The notes under the pieces are model-generated. The model was given only the letters and a program-made list of their open reading frames with translations. It was not told the DNA's origin and did no database searches. A stretch of 64,000 nucleotides of DNA from Thiobacillus sp. (lineage in GTDB: Bacteria > Pseudomonadota > Gammaproteobacteria > Burkholderiales > Thiobacillaceae): assembly GCF_030696885.1 (NCBI RefSeq), contig NZ_JAUYRI010000007.1:83827-147826 (forward strand), given 5' to 3'. Shown here one piece after another: positions 1-8,940 of this stretch (positions within the stretch are counted from its first letter, which is position 1; each line of letters starts with the position of its first letter). Position numbers and translations under genes: made by a program.

Positions 1-1
1 C

Positions 2-517
2 GGCGGCGCAGCCGACGTCACCACCTGGGGTCAGGTCGGCATGACCGGCGAATGGGCCAGCCGCACCGTCGCGCTGTACGGCCGCAACTCGGTATCCGGC
101 ACCTACGGCTTTTTCAAGGAAAAGGCGCTGTGCAAGGGTGACTTCAAGCGCAACGTCGCCGAGCAGCCGGGTTCCGCCTCGGTGGTGCAAAGCGTGACCG
201 GCCAGATCGGCGCCATCGGCTACTCAGGCATCGGCTACAAGACCTCGGGCGTGCGTGCGCTGCCGCTGTCGCAGAAGGATGGCCAGCCCTTCGTCGAACC
301 GGATGCCACGCACGCCATCGACGGCACCTACCCGCTCGCCCGCGTGCTGTACTTCTACGTCAACAAGCGTCCGAACCAGCCGCTGGCTCCGCTCGAGCGC
401 GAGTTCGTCAAGCTGGTGCTCTCCAAGCAGGGTCAGGAAGTCGTGATCAAGGATGGTTTCGTGCCGCTGCCTGCCGCGCTGGCCGCCAAGGCGATGGCTG
501 ATCTGGGCATCAAGTAA
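2..517 (+). CDS. pstS: Phosphate ABC transporter substrate-binding protein PstS (3' end, cut by window start)
   Basis: This is the C-terminal part (about 171 residues) of a periplasmic phosphate-binding protein; the open frame continues upstream past base 1. PstS-family signatures are visible: a Ser-rich segment with [12 protein letters not shown] that helps line the phosphate site, the [12 protein letters not shown] stretch, and the [18 protein letters not shown] segment typical of the last lobe. It delivers phosphate to the PstCAB membrane complex encoded from 1354. The true start and signal peptide lie outside the window, so any Pho box that controls the operon is also out of view. Identification is firm because pstC, pstA and pstB follow in order. 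Confidence 0.93.
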   Translation, partial: GGAADVTTWGQVGMTGEWASRTVALYGRNSVSGTYGFFKEKALCKGDFKRNVAEQPGSASVVQSVTGQIGAIGYSGIGYKTSGVRALPLSQKDGQPFVEPDATHAIDGTYPLARVLYFYVNKRPNQPLAPLEREFVKLVLSKQGQEVVIKDGFVPLPAALAAKAMADLGIK

Positions 518-599
518 GCCTGCCGCTCAATCAAGCCAGGCCGGTCCCCCAGCATCGGGCGGATCGGCCTGGCGCGACACACTCACGGAGACTCAAATC

Positions 600-1247
600 A
601 TGCAGGAAATCAAACGAACCCTTTCTTACGGCCTGGCTTCCGTCCTCGCGCTCGGCGTGCTGAGCGGCTGCGCCACGCAGTCGAACACGGCCAAGGCGCC
701 CGAGAGCAAGCCAGCGATGGCCGCGCAGCCTGCTGCCCTGGCTGCGGCGCCGGCGCCAGCGGCCGCGGCCCAGCCGGCCACGGCCTCCACCCAGCACTAC
801 TTTCTGGTATTCCATGAAAACGGCCGGATTTATCCGATCGCCGATGCCAAGAATTACCTGGCCTTTCTCGATGTCAACGAGCTGATCTACACCCGCACCC
901 GTGTTGGCGAAGGCCCGGCAGGCGAGACCCTCGTGTTCGGCATCGAGAAGAAAGAGGCCGACGACCTGAACAAGCCGGCCAAAGCCGAGCTTTTATACGA
1001 CGGCAAGATGGACGTCTCAGGTCCGTTCTACGGCGAGGTGGTGAAGGATGGCCGCTTCCATGTGTTCGGCACCTGGCAGGACTTCAAGGACTACCTGGTC
1101 AACAAGGAAATCACCTACACCTTCACCGAAGTCGGTACTGGCCCCAAGGGTGAAACGGTGATCTATGCGATGAACAAGAAGACCAGCGCGGACGGCCGTC
1201 CGGTTGCGCTGATCGAGTCCTTCAAGAAGTTCCACAGCATCAAGTAA
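600..1247 (+). CDS. Lipoprotein with internally duplicated domain, in the pst operon
   Basis: A 215-residue predicted lipoprotein. The N-terminus has a lipobox LSGC with Cys24 as the lipidation site, followed by an Ala/Pro-rich linker (residues 30-64). The ATG at 600 is chosen because a GGAG sits about ten bases upstream and it gives the signal peptide directly; a longer open frame to 453 overlaps pstS and looks non-coding. Residues about 70-121 and 145-197 are two copies of the same unit: both contain an NGR or DGR turn, a conserved Tyr-Leu segment, and a GxGPxGET motif followed by a strand ending in KK. I do not recognise a named family. Its place between pstS and pstC suggests an accessory role in phosphate uptake at the envelope, which is inference. 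Confidence 0.85.
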   Translation: MQEIKRTLSYGLASVLALGVLSGCATQSNTAKAPESKPAMAAQPAALAAAPAPAAAAQPATASTQHYFLVFHENGRIYPIADAKNYLAFLDVNELIYTRTRVGEGPAGETLVFGIEKKEADDLNKPAKAELLYDGKMDVSGPFYGEVVKDGRFHVFGTWQDFKDYLVNKEITYTFTEVGTGPKGETVIYAMNKKTSADGRPVALIESFKKFHSIK

Positions 1248-1270
1248 GGGCACCACAGCACAGGAATCAG

Positions 1271-1303
1271 GAAGGGGCGGGCCCTGTGCCCTCCCCTTCT
1301 TTT
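1271..1303 (+). terminator. Rho-independent terminator between the lipoprotein gene and pstC
   Basis: GAAGGGG-C-GGGC pairs with GCCC-T-CCCCTTC across a five-base loop (one internal C/T mismatch), and the stem is followed by TTTT. It lies 24 bases after the lipoprotein stop and 50 bases before pstC. It probably lowers expression of the permease and ATPase genes relative to pstS and the lipoprotein, a common arrangement for binding-protein transporters. Confidence 0.85.
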
Positions 1304-1353
1304 ACTGAAGGGCTCCGGTGTTGCGGCGCAGACAAAAGATAACGCGGTGAATC

Positions 1354-3630
1354 ATGGAAAAGATCGAGACCAACATCAGCAAGGTCGGCGGCTATACCGG
1401 CCAGCGCATGGCCAGGGACAGGCTGTTCAAGCATGTCATGACCTTTGGCGGCTTGAGCGTGATCATCGCCATCAGCGCCATCTTCTTTTATCTCGCGAGC
1501 GTCGTCGCGCCGATTTTCATGCCGGCACAGATGGACGATCTGCAGAAACTTTCCCTGCCGAAAAACGGCGGGGGAGCCACCGTTCACCTGACTTCGGAGG
1601 AGCAGGCCGAAATCGGCGTGCGCATGACCGATCGTGGCAGCGTGAGCTTTTTCGATTTGCGTGACGGCCGCCTGATGGCCGAAGAAAACGTCGCCCTGCC
1701 GGAAGGGTCCGAAATCCGCAGCTTCGCTGCGGGCGACCCCTCGCAGCAGGCGGTGGCCTATGGATTGTCCGATGGCCGCATGCTGATCCTGGAACAGGAT
1801 TTCAAGGTCACGTTCCAGGTGGACCCGGAAGACTCCGAAAAGGACATCCGCACCATTACCCCGAGCATCGCCTATCCGGCGGGCAGCGAACCCCTGGTCG
1901 TCGACGAATCCGGCAAGGGCCTGATGCTTCTCTCCGTCCAGCACAACGAAGAAAACACCTCTGCCGTGGCGCTGACTGAGGACAACCGCCTGGTTCTGGC
2001 ATCCTTCGTGAGCACCAGCAACATGATCACCGGCGAAGTCTCGACCGAACGCTTCAGCGTCGATCTGCCGCCGGTCGAGGGCGAGATCAGCCAGCTGCTG
2101 CTGGAAGTGAAGCAACGCGACCTCTACGTGGTACACGGCGGCCGTTTCGTCAGCCATTACGACGTCATGAACAAGCAGGCCCCGCGCCTGATGCAGACGG
2201 TCGCGCTGGTACCGGAGGGTGAGACCATCACCGCGGCGACGATCCTGAGCGGCGGCTACTCGCTCATCATCGGCACCGACCAGGGCAAGGTCGCACAGTG
2301 GTTCCAGGTGCGCGGCGACGACAACGTCGACCACCTGACGCACATCCGCTCGTTCAAGCCGATGGTGGGCCGGGTGACGACCATGGCGCCGGAGCATTTC
2401 CGCAAGGGTTTCCTGGCGGGCGACGACCAGGGCAATATCGGTCTCTACTACGCCACCTCCGAGCGCCTGATCCTCAAGCGCTCGACCGGCAGCGAGCCGG
2501 TGCGCGTGGTCGGCATCACACCGCGCGCCAACGCGATCATGGTCGAGAGCGCGGGCGACGCGATCCAGGCGGCGCGGGTCGAGAATGATTTTCCCGAGAT
2601 TTCCTTCTCGTCGCTGTGGCAGAAGGTCTGGTACGAGAGCTACCAGGAACCAGAATACAGCTGGCAGTCCTCCGCCGCCACCTCCGATTTCGAACCCAAG
2701 CTGAGCGTCGCCCCGCTCACTTTCGGTACGCTGAAAGCCGCGTTCTACGCGATGCTGGTGGCCGTCCCGCTGGCGGTGCTGGGCGCCATCTTCGCCGCCT
2801 ACTTCATGTCGCCGAAGATGCGCGGCGTGGTCAAGCCGTCGATCGAGATCATGGAAGCCCTGCCGACGGTGATCCTGGGCTTTCTCGCCGGCCTGTGGCT
2901 GGCACCCTGGGTCGACAACAACCTCGCCGGCACGCTGATGGCGATTTTCATGCTGCCGTTCAGCTTCGTCATCACGGCCTATGTGTGGCATCTGCTACCG
3001 CAGCGCCTGACGGCCGGCATCGGCGCCGGCTGGGAAGCCGCCTTGCTGATTCCCGTCATCATCCTGGTGATCTATGCGGCGATCCAGCTTGGGCACCCAA
3101 TCGAGGCCGCCTTCTTCGGCGGCAACATGCCGCACTGGCTGACCAACGAACTCGGCATCACCTACGAGCAGCGCAACTCGCTGGTGGTGGGCATCGCGAT
3201 GGGCTTCGCGGTGATTCCCACCATCTTTTCGATTGCCGAGGACGCGGTGTTCAGCGTGCCCAAGCACCTCACGTCGGGATCGCTCGCGCTCGGCGCGACG
3301 CCATGGCAGACCCTGTTCTTCGTCGTGCTGCTGACCGCCAGCCCCGGCATCTTCTCCGCCATCATGGTCGGCATGGGGCGCGCCGTGGGCGAGACCATGA
3401 TTGTGCTGATGGCCACCGGCAACACCGCGGTGATGGACCTGTCCATCTTCACCGGCTTCCGCACCCTGTCCGCCAACATCGGGGTGGAAATGCCCGAGGC
3501 GGCCGTCGGCACCACCCACTACCGCCTGCTGTTCTTCTCGGCGCTGGTCCTGTTCGTGTTCACGTTTTGCGTGAATACGGTGGCAGAACTGGTGCGCCAT
3601 CGCCTGCGCGAAAAATACAGCTCACTTTAA
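1354..3630 (+). CDS. pstC: Phosphate ABC transporter permease PstC with large N-terminal periplasmic domain
   Basis: A 758-residue inner-membrane permease of the Pst phosphate importer. One membrane segment lies near residues 30-55, followed by roughly 400 soluble residues and then the permease core from about residue 460, with several hydrophobic helices. The cytoplasmic EAA-type loop is visible near residues 640-680 (SGSLALGATPWQTL, then GMGRAVGET). The soluble insert is rich in short beta-type repeats that alternate hydrophobic strands with DG or DQG turns and may be a propeller-like fold; that is my reading, not a proven match. Typical PstC proteins are about 300-340 residues, though long forms exist in Pseudomonas and relatives. 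It pairs with PstA, starting 12 bases downstream. Confidence 0.92.
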   Translation: MEKIETNISKVGGYTGQRMARDRLFKHVMTFGGLSVIIAISAIFFYLASVVAPIFMPAQMDDLQKLSLPKNGGGATVHLTSEEQAEIGVRMTDRGSVSFFDLRDGRLMAEENVALPEGSEIRSFAAGDPSQQAVAYGLSDGRMLILEQDFKVTFQVDPEDSEKDIRTITPSIAYPAGSEPLVVDESGKGLMLLSVQHNEENTSAVALTEDNRLVLASFVSTSNMITGEVSTERFSVDLPPVEGEISQLLLEVKQRDLYVVHGGRFVSHYDVMNKQAPRLMQTVALVPEGETITAATILSGGYSLIIGTDQGKVAQWFQVRGDDNVDHLTHIRSFKPMVGRVTTMAPEHFRKGFLAGDDQGNIGLYYATSERLILKRSTGSEPVRVVGITPRANAIMVESAGDAIQAARVENDFPEISFSSLWQKVWYESYQEPEYSWQSSAATSDFEPKLSVAPLTFGTLKAAFYAMLVAVPLAVLGAIFAAYFMSPKMRGVVKPSIEIMEALPTVILGFLAGLWLAPWVDNNLAGTLMAIFMLPFSFVITAYVWHLLPQRLTAGIGAGWEAALLIPVIILVIYAAIQLGHPIEAAFFGGNMPHWLTNELGITYEQRNSLVVGIAMGFAVIPTIFSIAEDAVFSVPKHLTSGSLALGATPWQTLFFVVLLTASPGIFSAIMVGMGRAVGETMIVLMATGNTAVMDLSIFTGFRTLSANIGVEMPEAAVGTTHYRLLFFSALVLFVFTFCVNTVAELVRHRLREKYSSL

Positions 3631-3642
3631 GGAAGAATCGCC

Positions 3643-5298
3643 ATGCGTAACTGGTACAAAAGCGGAGAACCCTGGATCTGGACGACGGCCGGCGCGATCG
3701 CCCTGTCGCTGGTGGCGGTCTACACTGTGGTCTGGCTCACGGCGGCGCGCGGTCTGACCCATTTCTGGCCCAAGCCGGTCACCGAGGTGACTTTTCAGGA
3801 ACGGGATGGCTCCAGCTCGCGCCTGATCGGCGAGATACGCGAGAAGCAGGAGGTGTCGCTCGTCCGTCTGCGCGAGCAGGGCTACGAGGTCGATACCCAG
3901 GACCTGTTTGCCGAGCGTTATCTGTTCAAGGTGGGCAACAAGGACCTCACCGGCGTTGATTTCAAGTGGTATCCCGCTCCTTTTCTGGGTGAGTTCACGT
4001 ATCCCAAGGATCTGCTGGCCATCGAACGTCGCGAATGGGGCAACTTTTATGGCCACCTGAAAGCGGTTAAGGAAGCCGGCGTTGTGGTGGCCGAAGGGCC
4101 CGCGGCCTGGGAAGAGGCGCAGAAACGGCTGGAACGCTCCAACGCCCTGTTCAGGGAAGCGCTGCGTATCGAAAAAAGCGACATCGGCAAGATCAACTAT
4201 GCGCTGGAAAAAGTTCGCCTGCGTGAACGCGGGCTGGAGATCGATGACAAACTGACTGAAGCCGCCAAGGCCGAATTCGCCCGGGAGCGCGAAGCGCGCG
4301 AAGCCGACTATCTGGTCTTGCAACAGAAGATGGACCAGCTCCGCGTCGACATCGAGCGCGACAGCGTCACGGTTGAAACGAACGACGGCCAGTTGGTGGA
4401 CATTCCGCTGGCCAAGGTGGCCGACATGTACATGCCCAACGCGATGAGCGTGTGGCAGAAGATCGGCTTCTATGTACACAAGTTCACCGAATTCGTTAGT
4501 GATGATCCGCGCGAGGCCAACACCGAGGGCGGCATCTTCCCCGCCATTTTCGGTACGGTGATGATGGTGCTGCTGATGTCGGTGATGGTCACGCCGCTCG
4601 GCATCATGGCGGCGATCTACATGCGTGAATACGCCAAGCCGGGCCCGGTGATCCGCGCCATCCGCATCTCGGTCAACAACCTGGCGGGGGTGCCCTCCAT
4701 CGTCTACGGCGTGTTCGGCCTCGGCTTCTTCGTCTATGTGCTGGGCGGCTCGATCGACGAACTGTTTTTCGCGGCAGCGCTGCCGGCGCCCACCTTCGGC
4801 AGCCCCGGCATCCTGTGGGCTTCGCTGACGCTGGCGATCCTGACCCTGCCGGTGGTGATCGTCGCCACCGAAGAGGGGCTGTCGCGGGTGCCGCGCACCA
4901 TTCGCGAAGGCAGCCTCGCGCTCGGTGCCACCAAGGCCGAAACGCTGTGGCGCACGGTGCTGCCGATCGCCAGCCCGGCCATGATGACTGGACTTATCCT
5001 GGCGATTGCACGCGCGGCGGGCGAGGTGGCACCGCTGATGCTGGTCGGCGTGGTGAAGCTCGCCCCCAGCCTGCCGCTCGACGGCAACTTCCCCTTCCTG
5101 CACCTGGAGCGGAAGTTCATGCACCTGGGCTTCCATATCTACGACGTCGGCTTCCAGAGCCCCAACGTCGAGGCGGCGCGCGCGCTGGTGTATGCCACGT
5201 CGCTGCTGCTGGTGATCATCATCGTCGTGCTCAACCTGTTCGCGATCCGGCTGCGCAACCGCCTGCGCGAGCGTATGCGCGGACTCGAAGGCGTTTGA
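3643..5298 (+). CDS. pstA: Phosphate ABC transporter permease PstA with extended N-terminal region
   Basis: A 551-residue second permease subunit. After a first membrane segment (about residues 14-36) there are about 260 soluble residues, including a charged helical, probably coiled-coil stretch (about residues 150-240, rich in Arg/Glu/Lys). The permease core begins near residue 295 with GGIFPAIFGTVMMVL. The EAA-type loop REGSLALGATKAETLWRTVLP is near residues 420-440, followed by ARAAGEVAPLM. A GGA ribosome-binding element sits nine bases before the ATG. Like PstC it is much longer than the usual 280-300 residues. The two extensions probably face each other in the periplasm; that pairing is inference. 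Confidence 0.92.
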   Translation: MRNWYKSGEPWIWTTAGAIALSLVAVYTVVWLTAARGLTHFWPKPVTEVTFQERDGSSSRLIGEIREKQEVSLVRLREQGYEVDTQDLFAERYLFKVGNKDLTGVDFKWYPAPFLGEFTYPKDLLAIERREWGNFYGHLKAVKEAGVVVAEGPAAWEEAQKRLERSNALFREALRIEKSDIGKINYALEKVRLRERGLEIDDKLTEAAKAEFAREREAREADYLVLQQKMDQLRVDIERDSVTVETNDGQLVDIPLAKVADMYMPNAMSVWQKIGFYVHKFTEFVSDDPREANTEGGIFPAIFGTVMMVLLMSVMVTPLGIMAAIYMREYAKPGPVIRAIRISVNNLAGVPSIVYGVFGLGFFVYVLGGSIDELFFAAALPAPTFGSPGILWASLTLAILTLPVVIVATEEGLSRVPRTIREGSLALGATKAETLWRTVLPIASPAMMTGLILAIARAAGEVAPLMLVGVVKLAPSLPLDGNFPFLHLERKFMHLGFHIYDVGFQSPNVEAARALVYATSLLLVIIIVVLNLFAIRLRNRLRERMRGLEGV

Positions 5299-5340
5299 TC
5301 GCCCCCTACCCCTACAACGATAGACCCGAAGGATTTAGAA

Positions 5341-6168
5341 ATGAGCGAAGCCAGCCCGAAAACCCACGCGATCAAACTCGCCGACCTGGGACGCACGCAG
5401 ACGGAAGAGACGGATGAAGTGGCGATCCGCGTCGAGAATCTCGATCTGTATTACGGTGAGGCGCAGGCTCTGAAGAACGTCAGCATGAACCTGCCAAAAA
5501 ACCGCGTGACCGCGTTCATCGGCCCCAGCGGCTGCGGCAAGTCGACGCTGCTGCGCTGCTTCAACCGCATGAACGACCTGGTCGAAATCTGTCGCGTTGA
5601 CGGCAAGATCCTGATGGAAGGCAAGAATATTTACGACCGTGACGTCAACGTCGCGTTGCTGCGCCGTCGCGTCGGCATGGTGTTCCAGAAGCCCAACCCG
5701 TTTCCCAAGTCGATCTTTGAAAACGTGGCCTACGGCCTGCGCATCATGGGGGTCAACAATCGCAGCACGCTGGACGAGGCGGTCGAGAAGGCCTTGCGTG
5801 GCGCCGCGCTGTGGAACGAGGTCAAGGACCGTCTTGACGAGAACGGCCTCAGCCTGTCCGGCGGCCAGCAGCAGCGTCTGGTGATTGCGCGTGCGATCGC
5901 GCTGGAGCCAGACGTGCTCTTGCTCGACGAACCGGCTTCCGCGCTCGACCCCATTTCCACCGCCAAGATCGAGGAGCTGGTCAACGAGATGAAGAGCCAG
6001 TACACCATCATCATCGTCACCCACAACATGCAGCAGGCCGCTCGCGTATCCGATTACACCGCCTTCATGTACATGGGCGAACTGATCGAGATCGGCCGCA
6101 CCAACGACGTGTTCCTGACGCCCGCCGTCAAGCAGACCGAGGATTACATCACCGGCCGCTTCGGCTGA
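5341..6168 (+). CDS. pstB: Phosphate ABC transporter ATP-binding protein PstB
   Basis: A 275-residue ATPase that powers phosphate import. It has the Walker [10 protein letters not shown] (about residues 61-69), the Q-loop in [11 protein letters not shown], the ABC signature LSGGQQQR, Walker B VLLLDEP with SALD, and the switch His in [10 protein letters not shown]. The [12 protein letters not shown] segment and total length are typical of PstB. The ATG at 5341 follows AAGGA. No phoU follows; the usual pst negative regulator is instead at 26988-27689. Confidence 0.97.
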   Translation: MSEASPKTHAIKLADLGRTQTEETDEVAIRVENLDLYYGEAQALKNVSMNLPKNRVTAFIGPSGCGKSTLLRCFNRMNDLVEICRVDGKILMEGKNIYDRDVNVALLRRRVGMVFQKPNPFPKSIFENVAYGLRIMGVNNRSTLDEAVEKALRGAALWNEVKDRLDENGLSLSGGQQQRLVIARAIALEPDVLLLDEPASALDPISTAKIEELVNEMKSQYTIIIVTHNMQQAARVSDYTAFMYMGELIEIGRTNDVFLTPAVKQTEDYITGRFG

Positions 6169-6179
6169 TCGCGGCACGG

Positions 6180-7001
6180 GTGATGCGGGTGGATAGTCCG
6201 GGTACAGCGATGCGCCCGCCCCTTTCGAGCCAGCCTGGTGTGCTGCGGCCGGATGCCGAGGCTGACATCTCGGCGATCTTTGCCCCGCGGCTCTATCTGG
6301 TCGATGCCGATCCGCAGACACGCGCGCAGCTGGTGTCGTGTTTGCGCGAGAAAGGCTTTGACGTCGTCGCGGCGACGGACATGAACGCCGCGCCCCCGCC
6401 GGCGGATGTGCTGATCGTTGCACTGGCCGGCCTGGGACCGCGTGCAAACGTACCGGAATGGCTCGCGGCCAAGCCGGCCACGCCGCTGATCGTGCTGGAT
6501 CGGCCCCAGGTGTTTCCCGGCCGCACCGCACCGCTGAGCTTCGCGCCGGATGCCCGGCTCAGCCTGCCGGTCCAGCCGCGCAAGCTGGTGGCCACGATCA
6601 GACAGGCGCTGAGCCTGGCGCGCATCGAATCCGCCGATCGCTATGCAGCGACCGCGCGCACCTATCGCTTTGCCGGCTGGCTACTGGATTCCGAAGCGCG
6701 CCAGCTGACCGCGCGCGATGGCACGACGATTCTGCTCGACCCGCGGGAATGCGACGTATTGAAGGCCCTGCTGACGTTTCCCCGCCAGGTGCTGACGCGC
6801 CCGCACCTGATTGCCATGGTCTGGGGGGCGGGCGAAGCCATCGAGAACAGGACACTGGATCGCCCGATCACGCGGCTGCGTCGTCACCTGGGCGACGACG
6901 TGCGTTTTCCGGTATTGCTCAAAACGGTAGTCGGCGTTGGTTATCGGCTCGACGTCGACGTCGAGAAAACCGACTCGCCGGCGGACGCAGCCGCGGGGTA
7001 A
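6180..7001 (+). CDS. OmpR-family winged-helix regulator with degenerate receiver domain
   Basis: A 273-residue regulator starting at GTG 6180 (or ATG 6183), 12 bases after pstB. Residues about 37-150 resemble a CheY-type receiver: the acidic pocket VDAD is present, but the position of the phosphorylated Asp reads IVALAG, with Ala81 where Asp is expected, and the domain is short. Residues about 163-262 form an OmpR/PhoB-type winged helix with RECDVLKALL and a C-terminal TVVGVGYRL. No histidine kinase gene is nearby. Its position makes a phosphate-related role possible, but without the Asp it should not respond to PhoR-type phosphorylation. It is not a standard PhoB. Confidence 0.82.
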   Translation: MMRVDSPGTAMRPPLSSQPGVLRPDAEADISAIFAPRLYLVDADPQTRAQLVSCLREKGFDVVAATDMNAAPPPADVLIVALAGLGPRANVPEWLAAKPATPLIVLDRPQVFPGRTAPLSFAPDARLSLPVQPRKLVATIRQALSLARIESADRYAATARTYRFAGWLLDSEARQLTARDGTTILLDPRECDVLKALLTFPRQVLTRPHLIAMVWGAGEAIENRTLDRPITRLRRHLGDDVRFPVLLKTVVGVGYRLDVDVEKTDSPADAAAG

Positions 7002-7008
7002 GGCCGGG

Positions 7009-7596
7009 TCAGTCGCCCTTCGCCCCGGCTTTTCTCAACGCGTCCAGCCACTTTTCAGCCTGCTTCGCATCCAGGTTTCCCGTCCCGCCGATCAGCGTCT
7101 CGTGCACCGGGGCGAAGCCCACGAAGCCGAGGATATTGCGTTCCAGCGCACGCACGCTGTGGGCGCGAAACACCCAGCGATAGAGTGCTGCCGGCATGCC
7201 CATGGTGACGACGACGCGGGCGGAGCGGCCGGCCAGGCGCTTCTTGAACATGGCTTGGCTGTCGCTGCGCTCGATGGCGAAGCCGGGACGCAGGACCTGC
7301 TCCAGAAAACCCTTCAGCAACGCCGGCATGTCGCCGAGCCAGAGCGGAAAGAACAGCACCAGGTGCCCGGCCCAGAGAATGTCGTCCTGCGCGGCGGCGA
7401 GACCGGACGGCACGCTGCCCTCCTCCCAGTTGGCGGGGCTGCGTAGCAGCGGAAAATCGAGCGTGGCCACGTCGATGCGCCGGACTTCGTGGCCGGCGGT
7501 GGTGGCACCGTCGGCGTAGGCGTCCGCCAGCGCGTGGCAGAGATGCGGCCGGAGGGTGTCCGGGTGGCCCTGAATCAGCAGGATGTGTTTGCTCAC
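7009..7596 (-). CDS. NAD(P)H:quinone oxidoreductase-like flavodoxin-fold protein
   Basis: A 195-residue protein of the flavodoxin-2 group (KefF/MdaB/NQO-like), expected to use FMN or FAD to reduce quinones or similar acceptors with NAD(P)H. N-terminal ILLIQGHPD is the flavin phosphate loop. VLFFPLWLGDMPALLKGFLEQV is the characteristic central helix region (residues about 88-109). I start it at GTG 7596 because GGAG lies six bases upstream and the phosphate loop then falls at the N-terminus; a longer frame reaches 7626. It converges with the regulator gene, only seven bases away, and has its own leader region from 7597. Confidence 0.85.
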   Translation of the reverse strand: MSKHILLIQGHPDTLRPHLCHALADAYADGATTAGHEVRRIDVATLDFPLLRSPANWEEGSVPSGLAAAQDDILWAGHLVLFFPLWLGDMPALLKGFLEQVLRPGFAIERSDSQAMFKKRLAGRSARVVVTMGMPAALYRWVFRAHSVRALERNILGFVGFAPVHETLIGGTGNLDAKQAEKWLDALRKAGAKGD

Positions 7597-7667
7597 AGTG
7601 CGCTCCAAGCAAAGACCGGCTTTCAATGTAGCGGATTTTGCGGGGCCGGGAGGGGAAACGCGGCGCG

Positions 7668-7691
7668 AAAAAAAGCCCGGCAGGGCCGGGC
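7668..7691 (-). terminator. Rho-independent terminator after the binding-protein/rhodanese gene
   Basis: On the minus strand GCCCGGC pairs with GCCGGGC over a three-base loop and is followed by seven T residues. It starts about 20 bases after the stop of the gene at 7713-8858 and marks the end of that minus-strand unit. Confidence 0.93.
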
Positions 7692-7712
7692 CGATTCAGG
7701 AGGAGAGGTGCT

Positions 7713-8858
7713 TTAGTTGTTCTTGGTAGCGGTCGGCAGGCCGGCCTCACGCCATTCCGGGAAACCGCCGCGGAACCAGTGGACGTTCTTGTAACCGGCC
7801 TTGATCGCCATCACCGCGGACTTGTAGCCGCGCCAGCAGATGGTGCCGTCGCAGTAGACGATGAAGGGCGTGGTCTTGTCCTTGGGCAGGCGGCTGAGTG
7901 TCCACTGGTCGTCGCCCGGATCGAAGCCGACTTCCTTGGCGCTGCCTTCCTTGTAGGTGAGCGAACGCGCGCCCGGGATATGGGCCTTCTCGAACTCCTC
8001 TTCCACGCGCACGTCGTACACCGCCATGCCCTTGGCGATCAGGGCCTGGGCTTCGGCGGCGGTGATGACCTTGGCGCCGGGCAGCACGGTCGGGGTGGTG
8101 TTCAGCATCGAGCCGACGATCTTGAAGTCGTTCTTTGTGGCGGTGCTGAGTGCAAGATTGAGGCTGTTACCGTTTTGCAGCGAGGTGGACAGCTTCTTCT
8201 GGGTGCTGGCCGACACGGTCTCCGGCAGCACGCTCAGCGCGCGCAGCGGGACCGCCGTGCTGGTGAACACGATGCGTCCGCCGTTGGCGGCGGTCCAGGT
8301 CTTGGCTTCTTCTTCGGTCGCGACCGCGAGGTCGTAGCGGCCGATTTTCAGGCCAAACAGCGGTGCCTCCGCCATGCGGTGAAACTTCATCTCGGCAAAG
8401 TCGGCCTTGCTCAGGCCGCGACTGTTGATTTCGCTGCGTGCAATGCCGCCCATCAGCGATTCATAGTCAGGTACGCCGAGCCGGGCGCCGGATTTCGCGG
8501 CCAGTGTGCCTTTGAAATTGGGGCTGGCGACGAACGCGGCGGCGGTGGTTTCGTCGGACTTGAGCAGGGGCTCGAACTTGAAGCGGCCCAGGTTGGCGAT
8601 GACCTGGGCGGGGCCGAACACCATGTCAAGGTTGCCGTCGCGCGCCTGCTTGAGGGCGGCAAAGCCCCGGGTGTAGTACTGCAGGCGGACCGGCTCGCCA
8701 ATCGACTTTTCGACATCCTTGACGAATGCGCGATAGCGCTGGGTCGTGGCCATGTCCGCCAGGGATTCATGCTGGTCCAGCACGATGCCAAGGGTGAGCG
8801 GGGCTGCTTGCGCCGTGCCAGCAAGCAGCATCAGGGGAATCAGGGCATAACGCAACAT
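7713..8858 (-). CDS. Exported PhnD-type substrate-binding protein fused to a rhodanese domain
   Basis: A 381-residue exported fusion protein. Residues 1-18 are a signal peptide ending AQA. Residues about 20-255 resemble the phosphonate/phosphite-binding (PhnD/SsuA/transferrin) fold, with YYTRGFAALKQARDGNLD and FGPAQVI segments. Residues about 262-378 are a rhodanese domain with YDVRVEEEFEKAHIPGA and the active-site loop at Cys336 (YCDGTICWRG), which contains a second Cys341. The ATG at 8858 is preferred over the upstream one because AGGAG lies just before it. No ABC permease or ATPase genes adjoin it, so it is probably a sensor or sulfur-handling protein rather than a transporter subunit. Substrate unknown. 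Confidence 0.82.
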   Translation of the reverse strand: MLRYALIPLMLLAGTAQAAPLTLGIVLDQHESLADMATTQRYRAFVKDVEKSIGEPVRLQYYTRGFAALKQARDGNLDMVFGPAQVIANLGRFKFEPLLKSDETTAAAFVASPNFKGTLAAKSGARLGVPDYESLMGGIARSEINSRGLSKADFAEMKFHRMAEAPLFGLKIGRYDLAVATEEEAKTWTAANGGRIVFTSTAVPLRALSVLPETVSASTQKKLSTSLQNGNSLNLALSTATKNDFKIVGSMLNTTPTVLPGAKVITAAEAQALIAKGMAVYDVRVEEEFEKAHIPGARSLTYKEGSAKEVGFDPGDDQWTLSRLPKDKTTPFIVYCDGTICWRGYKSAVMAIKAGYKNVHWFRGGFPEWREAGLPTATKNN

Positions 8859-8940
8859 GGCAGTCTCCTGTTGTGTTGGTGTGTTCAATTGCCGGCCGGG
8901 ATGAGCCCGGGATCGGTCAGTACGGATGGTCCAGCAACAA

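Noticed and set aside
1304..1353. Search for a Pho box before pstC
   Set aside because: No convincing pair of CTGTCAT-like repeats is seen; the main operon promoter lies upstream of the window.
1267..2991. Minus-strand open frame of about 574 codons opposite pstC
   Set aside because: Low-complexity Arg/His/Asp-rich translation without motifs; pstC is clear.
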